Assembly (NCBI GenBank): GCA_016839055.1 | Contig: JAEKNX010000008.1 | Span: forward strand, 1-64,000 | Direction of reading: 5' to 3' | Source: Spirochaetales bacterium | GTDB taxonomy: Bacteria > Spirochaetota > Spirochaetia > UBA9216 | Length of the DNA: 64,000 nt | Shown: in pieces, positions 59,027-64,000 of the stretch | How positions within the stretch are numbered: the first letter of the stretch is position 1 | Layout of the letters: each line of letters starts with the position of its first letter | Program-made: the position numbers and the translations under genes | The notes under the pieces: model-generated | Database searches by the model: none | Told to the model about the DNA's origin: nothing | The model's input: the letters and a program-made list of their open reading frames with translations, nothing else

Positions 59027-60928
59027 CTATATGCCAGCCTTATAAATCCCTAAGACACGGAAATCCTCGGTAGCTTTCCTGATATTCTTAGACGCAATAT
59101 TGATGAAATCATCAGGATCCTTAATCTCAACATCCGAATAAAACATGTACTCCCAGGGTTTACCGTGAATGGGGCGAGACTCAAGCTTCTTCATATTTAG
59201 TCCGTTTGAATCCATTACCTGCAGAACACCGCAGAGACTTCCCTTCTCATCAGGAACAGAGAAAACTATAGTGGCCTTGTTAGTATTTTCAGGTTCGGGA
59301 TGCTCGCTGCGGGCAATAATAAAAAAGCGGGTAAAGTTACAGGGATTTGTTTCTACCCCTTCCTTCAAGATTTCCAGTCCATATACGGCGGCAGCTCCAG
59401 CGCCCGCAATAGCGGCGAGCTCTCCTGACTTCTGCTGGGCGACAAAAGAGACCGAGCCGGCGGTGTCATAATAGGGAACCTGCTCTACATCAAGAGTCTC
59501 AAGGAATTTAGCGCACTGCATAAGTCCCTGGGGGTGAGAATATACCTTTTTGATATCCGTAATCGCGGTGCCGGGCAGAGCAATCAGGTTATGCTGTATT
59601 CTTATCTGCTTCTCACCGACAATCCGGATATCCGGATAACGGAGAAATAGATCAAAACATTCATGTATTGAGCCTGTAAGAGCGTTCTCCACCGGAATAA
59701 CGCCGTAATCGGAGGCTCCGGTCAGGACAGAATCAAATACAGCTTCAAAGCTCTTGGACGGCCTGAAGGATAGAGCCTTTCCGCTGAAGTGTCCGGCCGC
59801 GGCAAGCTCACTGTAGGCTCCGGGCTCTCCCTGGTATGCAACTCGCAGATCTCCGCCATCTTCGGCGGCGTCTCTGTCGGCAAGTTTATGCACTATGAAA
59901 CTCTTCCTTACGGGACGCTCAATTTCTTTTCCGATAACCGGGGCCAGGGCCTGGATGTCCTTCATCAGTTTATCAAACTGCTCAGGGTAAAGACTCTGCG
60001 GCCCGTCCGAGAGTGCCTCTTCCGGATGAGGATGAACCTCAATCATAAGACCGTCGGCACCGGCTGCTACTCCAGCCAGGGCCATTGGGTGAACCTTTTC
60101 CCGAAGACCTGTGCCGTGGCTCGGATCAATAATTATCGGAAGATGACTCAGCTTCTTGATTATTGGAATTGCCGAAATATCGAGGGTATTTCTGGTATAA
60201 TTTTCGAATGTTCTAATCCCTCTCTCACAGAGAATTACATCATCGGTGCCGTGGGCAAGAAGATATTCCGCGGCCATGAGCCATTCTTCAATTCTCGCCG
60301 ACATTCCGCGCTTTAGGATTACTGGTTTTCCGAGTTCTCCGACAGACTTCAAGAGTTCGAAGTTCTGCATATTCCTCGCACCTATCTGATATATATCTAC
60401 ATAATCACGCATAACATCTATGTGAGCTGGTGATACTATCTCGGTTGCAACCGGCATATCATACTTCTCACCGGCGGCTTTCAGCCATTTAAGCCCTTTC
60501 TCGCCATGGCCCTGAAACGCGTAGGGCGATGTCCTCGGCTTGAACGCACCGCCGCGCAAAATAACCGCGCCGGAATTAAAAACAGCCTCGGCGGCTTCCA
60601 TAATCTGCTCTTCTGATTCTACGGCGCAGGGCCCCGCAAAAACTGCGACCCGGGGACCGCCGATTTTAACATTGCCGATAGTAACGACTGTATCTTCTTT
60701 TCTAAGCTCTCGCGAGGCCAGTTTATATGGCTTCGAAATGGGTATTACCGATTTAACACCGGCAAGGAGTTCTACGCTTCTTGGATCAATGGAGACAGCT
60801 CCAACCGCGCCGAGGACAGTTTCCTCTTCGCCTACTATCTCCTTGACCTTGAAACCCTTATTCTCAAGGTAATTGAAGATCGCTGTTTTCTGATCCTTCC
60901 TGATATCTCTGTTTAAAATAATAATCAT
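59027..60928 (-). CDS. DAHP synthase - prephenate dehydratase fusion with ACT domain
   Basis: This 633-aa protein joins two enzymes of phenylalanine synthesis. Residues 1-80 resemble the small ferredoxin-like regulatory domain of AroF-type DAHP synthases; about 80-340 is the catalytic barrel: FAGPCAVES, LRGGAFKPRTSPYAFQG, QIGARNMQNFELL, LKRGMSA, PIIIDPSHGTG and GADGLMIEVHPHPEEALSDG. From about 361 it is a prephenate dehydratase: VAYQGEPGAYSELAA, YGVIPVENALTGSIHE and NFTRFFII with the TRF motif. The C-terminal ACT domain has LESRPIHGKPWEYMFY, the phenylalanine-binding ESRP motif. It therefore can make DAHP at the pathway entry and phenylpyruvate near the end, with likely feedback by Phe. Confidence 0.92.
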   Translation of the reverse strand: MIIILNRDIRKDQKTAIFNYLENKGFKVKEIVGEEETVLGAVGAVSIDPRSVELLAGVKSVIPISKPYKLASRELRKEDTVVTIGNVKIGGPRVAVFAGPCAVESEEQIMEAAEAVFNSGAVILRGGAFKPRTSPYAFQGHGEKGLKWLKAAGEKYDMPVATEIVSPAHIDVMRDYVDIYQIGARNMQNFELLKSVGELGKPVILKRGMSARIEEWLMAAEYLLAHGTDDVILCERGIRTFENYTRNTLDISAIPIIKKLSHLPIIIDPSHGTGLREKVHPMALAGVAAGADGLMIEVHPHPEEALSDGPQSLYPEQFDKLMKDIQALAPVIGKEIERPVRKSFIVHKLADRDAAEDGGDLRVAYQGEPGAYSELAAAGHFSGKALSFRPSKSFEAVFDSVLTGASDYGVIPVENALTGSIHECFDLFLRYPDIRIVGEKQIRIQHNLIALPGTAITDIKKVYSHPQGLMQCAKFLETLDVEQVPYYDTAGSVSFVAQQKSGELAAIAGAGAAAVYGLEILKEGVETNPCNFTRFFIIARSEHPEPENTNKATIVFSVPDEKGSLCGVLQVMDSNGLNMKKLESRPIHGKPWEYMFYSDVEIKDPDDFINIASKNIRKATEDFRVLGIYKAGI

Positions 60929-60935
60929 TCCTGAA

Positions 60936-60964
60936 CTCTAAATCGACTAACCGGTCGGTGTCAA
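60936..60964 (-). promoter_or_regulatory. Promoter of the DAHP synthase fusion, leaderless layout
   Basis: On the minus strand TTGACA (60964-60959), a 17-base spacer and TTAGAG (60941-60936) lie 7 bases before the ATG. AGGA directly abuts the ATG and is too close to act as a ribosome binding site. The -35 box lies within a TCGGTGT/ACACCGA palindrome (60955-60970). Confidence 0.6.
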
Positions 60965-61002
60965 CACCGATGACTGCTATTCCCGCAGAGATCGGGATTA
61001 AA

Positions 61003-61806
61003 TCAGAGGCCTATTTTCCGCGGTTTGCTATTTGAGACAGCAGCCGGAATGAGGTTTTTTCCGGAAGCCTTATCGGTTCGAATTTTCCCCTCCTGAGAGA
61101 TGAAACGGTCAAAATCACGCTCAAGCTGTTTCCTGAAATTTAGAATATTCGAGATATGCTCAAGCGTCATAAGAGGAGCTCCCTGGCTGTTAACGCGGTA
61201 CTGTCCTGCGTTATACATCGCCAGCGCGATAATATCGGTTTCTCCCATATCGAGGCAATACCGCAGATAGGCCAGCCCCGTAGCGGCGTTTGTTTCTATA
61301 TCGTAGAATTCCGTGGTACTCATTTCCGGAAAAGATGCGGAATTAAGCTGAAACAGGCCCCTGTCTATCGTCACGGAATTCCGATTAATAGCCCTCGGAT
61401 CAAATCGGCTCTCGGCCCACATCAGGGAAAACGCCAGAGTGAAAGGAATTCGATTCTTGAAAGAGTTCCGGAGAACAGCATCGGCTACTTCTCTTGAGCC
61501 GGTAATTCCCTGATAATAAAGCAGAATCCGCTCCCTGAAAGCTGGATCATCATATAGAGCAAGGCCCAGGTCCTGATTATCGGACACTACCACCCTCTTC
61601 AGGAAATCCTCAGGTGAATAAAGATTCATATCTGCAGCCGCAGTGGAAATGGGAAAATCCTTCCCTATTGTTACTTCATCAGTAATGCCGGCTGAAAAAG
61701 CCGAGACTTCATTGTCAAAACTACTGCCCGCATGTAAAAGCGGAAGCAGAAAAAGTACCAGAACAGCGGCTGATATACTCAGCTGTCTGGAAAAAGAGCT
61801 ATACAA
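61003..61806 (-). CDS. Second lytic transglycosylase (SLT domain), exported
   Basis: This 267-aa protein has a signal peptide (SISAAVLVLFLLPLLHAGS) and an SLT catalytic domain: FTLAFSLMWAESRFDPRAI with catalytic Glu132, TIDRGLFQLNSASFPE, TGLAYLRYCLDMGETDIIALAMYNAGQYRV. It is a short, single-domain transglycosylase, unlike the 695-aa lipoprotein at 1634-3721. The start is TTG with GGAG 6 bases ahead. It may act in cell-wall turnover or flagellar/secretion passage; no such genes are adjacent. Confidence 0.88.
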   Translation of the reverse strand: MYSSFSRQLSISAAVLVLFLLPLLHAGSSFDNEVSAFSAGITDEVTIGKDFPISTAAADMNLYSPEDFLKRVVVSDNQDLGLALYDDPAFRERILLYYQGITGSREVADAVLRNSFKNRIPFTLAFSLMWAESRFDPRAINRNSVTIDRGLFQLNSASFPEMSTTEFYDIETNAATGLAYLRYCLDMGETDIIALAMYNAGQYRVNSQGAPLMTLEHISNILNFRKQLERDFDRFISQEGKIRTDKASGKNLIPAAVSNSKPRKIGL

Positions 61807-61947
61807 AACTGTCTCCTTAATATTATGAACCGCGAAACCGGTTCTTCTGTCTACTTGATATAATTGAAGTTAGAAGGAATTTGCCCTATTAACCCATAAA
61901 GATCAAGCACCGGATCGTCATTGCAGAATATAAATATCATTATTAAC

Positions 61948-62002
61948 AAAGCTTCTTTCAAAACTCGATTAGTTAAAACTAAAGTTTTATAAAAGAAGCT
62001 TT
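61948..62002. repeat. Interspersed palindromic repeat, copy 2
   Basis: AAAGCTTCTTT plus AAAACT on the left (61948-61965) pairs with AGTTTT and AAAAGAAGCTTT on the right (61983-62002), giving 11 and 6 base pairs around a small internal loop. Bases 61953-61994 match 25511-25552 at 40 of 42 positions. It lies between two divergent genes; the 61829-62218 gap holds no gene. Confidence 0.82.
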
Positions 62003-62062
62003 GAAGTCTTATTAACACCTTTTAGTAAATGCTTCCTGCATAGTTAGTTGCCAAAATACTCC

Positions 62063-62085
62063 ATATTGTTGCTTTGCAACAATAT
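62063..62085. other. Perfect hairpin in the region upstream of the EamA gene
   Basis: ATATTGTTGC (62063-62072) pairs perfectly with GCAACAATAT (62076-62085) around a TTT loop. There is no T-run on either side. It may be an operator or a small-element end; it is 60 bases from the interspersed repeat. Confidence 0.6.
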
Positions 62086-62218
62086 ACGTCTCAAGTTGGA
62101 ATTTCAGAAAGATTGGAGGAATTCCACCCTCCCGCCTGCTAATTAAAATGCATCAGAAATAGTTGACTCAAAACAAGGAGAGACATAAGATACCCCCTCA
62201 ACATCAAGGAGATTACAG

Positions 62219-63154
62219 ATGCCGTCAGTTACCAGCCCACAGATAATAAATAAACTCCACAGCCTGCTGCCCATAGCAGCAATGGTACTTGCCATACTTT
62301 TCTGGGGGCTTTCATTTGCAGGCATGCGCATTGTACTGCGCGAGCTAAGCCCGATGGTCGTAATGTGGTGCAGAATGATAAGCGCATTCATATTTATTCT
62401 TCCGTTTATCAAAAAGCTGATTCCGGAAAATTACCAGAAGGGAGACTGGAAACTGCTTGTTCCAATGGTACTATTCCAGCCATGTCTTTATTTCTTTTTT
62501 GAAACAAAGGCTCTTATGCTGACAACATCCACCCAGGCAGGGGTTATAGCCGCCGCGGTCCCTATTTTTGCGATAATCGGTTCATTGTTTTTCTTTAAAG
62601 AAGTATTGAGCAGGGCTGCAATTGCAGGTCTTGCAATCTCAATTCTCGGGGTAGTCCTCCTGACAGTCAGTCAGGGCTCTAGTGAGGCTGCGCCGAATCC
62701 GGTTCTGGGCAATCTGTTAGAACTCGCCGCTACAATATTTGCTACCGGCAATATCCTGATTATTAAAAAATTAAGCGGAAGATACCGCCCATTAACCTTA
62801 ATAGCTATGCAAATTATTGCCGGAGTAATCTTCTTCACACCGGGATTCTTCCAGCTGATCAAAACAGATCCGGCCATATGGTCGCTTCAGCTGGTACTCA
62901 TTCTGCTTTATCTGGGAGTTTTTGTCTCGCTGACAGCCTTTGCTCTGTACTATTGGACGATGACAAAACTGACGATTGCCAAGGCCTCTACATTTATCAA
63001 TCTCATACCGGTAGTTGTAATACTCACCGGCTGGATATTCTTAGGTGAATCACTGACACCCATCCAGCTGCTTGCGGCAACCGGAGTAATAATAGGTGTT
63101 ATGCTGAGCCAGAGGGCAGTCAGACAGAGCAAGATTCCAGAGCATCAAAAATAA
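62219..63154 (+). CDS. EamA/DMT superfamily transporter
   Basis: This 311-aa protein has ten membrane helices in two EamA repeats: FWGLSFAGMRIVLRELSPMVVMWCRM in the first and GNLLELAATIFATGNILIIKKLSGRYRPLT in the second, with the conserved motif TQAGVIAAAVPIFAIIGS. EamA proteins export metabolites or amino acids. AAGGAG lies 7 bases before the ATG. The substrate is unknown; nearby lysine exporter LysO is on the opposite strand. Confidence 0.92.
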   Translation: MPSVTSPQIINKLHSLLPIAAMVLAILFWGLSFAGMRIVLRELSPMVVMWCRMISAFIFILPFIKKLIPENYQKGDWKLLVPMVLFQPCLYFFFETKALMLTTSTQAGVIAAAVPIFAIIGSLFFFKEVLSRAAIAGLAISILGVVLLTVSQGSSEAAPNPVLGNLLELAATIFATGNILIIKKLSGRYRPLTLIAMQIIAGVIFFTPGFFQLIKTDPAIWSLQLVLILLYLGVFVSLTAFALYYWTMTKLTIAKASTFINLIPVVVILTGWIFLGESLTPIQLLAATGVIIGVMLSQRAVRQSKIPEHQK

Positions 63155-63221
63155 AACCCTATGGACCATCAGCCTCATTAGGGCAATTATTAAGTTTGAC
63201 CTTTTAGTGCTTTAAAAACTC

Positions 63222-64000
63222 CTATAACTGAAAGAACAAGGGAACAAGAACAGGAACAAGAAGCGACAAGCCTGCTCCGCTTGTAATTGAGACGGGAACA
63301 GCCTCTGGCCCGCAGCATTTCTCGATGAGCGGTAGAGTAACATCCATACTAGTAGCGCCGGCGATGCCGATTCCGATGTGCGGAAAGCGGGTCCGGCTGA
63401 TTAGCGGAATTGTCAGCAGAGCGATTGTTTCCCGGAGAATATTCGAGACGAAGGCTGCCGAACCGAGAATCTGGTCGCCCATATCGGTTATAAGCACCCC
63501 CGAAAGCGAGTACCAGCCGAAACCTGAGGCTACAGCTGCGGCTTTTCCGGGTTCGATGCCGAATATCACGGCAGGGATGAGACTGCCGAGAAGAGAACCC
63601 AGAATTACGCCCGCCGGCAGATAAATTGTCTCGGGGCGCGCAAGCGAATCTTTCAGGTTTACGCTGTTTTTAACCATATCAATGCCTATACCGAACAGAA
63701 GAAACCGCAGCATCCAGGTAGAAACAGTTTCCCCGGTGAATCCGGGAATCTTTACAAACCATCCAACGGCAAATCCGCAAAGAACTATAAAAAACAGCTT
63801 GAGAGGCTCCCTGAGGTTGACAAGACTAGACTGGCCAACATTCTGTAATAGATACCCGTCATTCTGCTCCAGGCCGTTGTCTGCGCGGTCATCTTTGTCG
63901 GAGACGAACACGGTCATGGGCTTTCTCATAACCGAAAACCTTTGTGCGGCTGAATAGATAACTATAAGAACCAGGGCAGTACCCGCAGCAGTTGAGATAG
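63222..64000 (-). CDS. LysO-like lysine exporter (5' end outside window)
   Basis: The frame stays open to the window edge (it reads STAAGTALVLIVIYSAAQRF before the first in-window ATG at 63929), so the N-terminus is missing. It contains the LysO (DUF340/YbjE) marks: PLKLFFIVLCGFAVGWF, FLLFGIGIDM and the hallmark SGFGWYSLSGVLI, followed by ISRTRFPHIGIGIAGATSMDVTLPLI. LysO exports lysine or thialysine. About eight helices are expected, most of them inside the window. Confidence 0.88.
   Translation of the reverse strand, partial: ISTAAGTALVLIVIYSAAQRFSVMRKPMTVFVSDKDDRADNGLEQNDGYLLQNVGQSSLVNLREPLKLFFIVLCGFAVGWFVKIPGFTGETVSTWMLRFLLFGIGIDMVKNSVNLKDSLARPETIYLPAGVILGSLLGSLIPAVIFGIEPGKAAAVASGFGWYSLSGVLITDMGDQILGSAAFVSNILRETIALLTIPLISRTRFPHIGIGIAGATSMDVTLPLIEKCCGPEAVPVSITSGAGLSLLVPVLVPLFFQL

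Overview
The window reads as a chromosomal segment of a free-living spirochaete, most likely Spirochaetales/Spirochaetaceae. The case rests on gene content: a TatT-TatP-TatQM TRAP transporter of the kind described in Treponema pallidum (Tp0956-Tp0958), a FecR-domain exported protein, several large lipoproteins of spirochaetal type, two soluble lytic transglycosylases, and an mnmE-mnmG-rsmG cluster. Genes are dense, on both strands, with TTG and GTG starts. No rRNA, tRNA, CRISPR array, insertion sequence or prophage was seen.

Layout. 1-5.2 kb (minus strand): cell-envelope block with a partial FtsK-like protein carrying a VDE repeat linker, UppP, an SLT lytic transglycosylase lipoprotein and a DnaK-like-domain/LysM membrane protein. 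5.3-6.7 kb: membrane-anchored TPR protein with a degenerate Mrr-nuclease-like end. 6.7-10.5 kb: rsmG, mnmG, mnmE (tRNA U34 and 16S rRNA modification). 10.6-17.7 kb: a glycerophosphodiesterase, then exported proteins (two related lipoproteins; a CsgG-like/outer-membrane-like protein; a LamG-like lipoprotein). 17.7-21.4 kb: alr, FecR protein, pepT. 21.6-26.4 kb: TRAP operon and a HisKA_2 histidine kinase. 26.5-31.6 kb: a minus-strand run with D-allulose 3-epimerase, GNAT, C_GCAxxG protein, SPL-like radical SAM, HEAT-repeat protein, a truncated response regulator and a methyltransferase. 31.7-38.4 kb: a frameshifted nitroreductase, a 56-residue protein, a 7TM adenylate/guanylate cyclase, DinB and an MMPL transporter. 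38.4-45.2 kb: LacI-controlled sugar ABC transporter with a GH65 disaccharide phosphorylase. 45.4-50.3 kb: membrane protein/HTH pair with dxr, then an FMN/FAD reductase and TetR. 50.5-58.9 kb: leuS, a structured 117-bp tandem array, MFS, M24 peptidase, lipoprotein, DUF4416 and an unknown protein. 59-64 kb: a DAHP synthase-prephenate dehydratase fusion, second SLT protein, EamA transporter and LysO exporter (cut by the window end).

The most notable observations are: (1) a five-copy 117-bp array between leuS and the MFS gene whose copies differ by compensatory changes that keep three hairpins; (2) a recurring promoter layout in which a sigma70-like -10 box lies only 4-9 bases before the start codon with no Shine-Dalgarno (leuS, pepT, mnmE, the glycerophosphodiesterase gene, the tetR gene, the DAHP synthase fusion and others), implying widespread leaderless mRNAs; (3) a nitroreductase switched out of frame by a 7-bp tandem repeat; (4) a 42-bp interspersed palindromic repeat present twice; and (5) unusual fusions (DnaK substrate-binding-like/LysM, TPR/pseudo-Mrr, DAHP synthase/prephenate dehydratase). 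Functional statements rest on motif recognition by eye; no database search was run.
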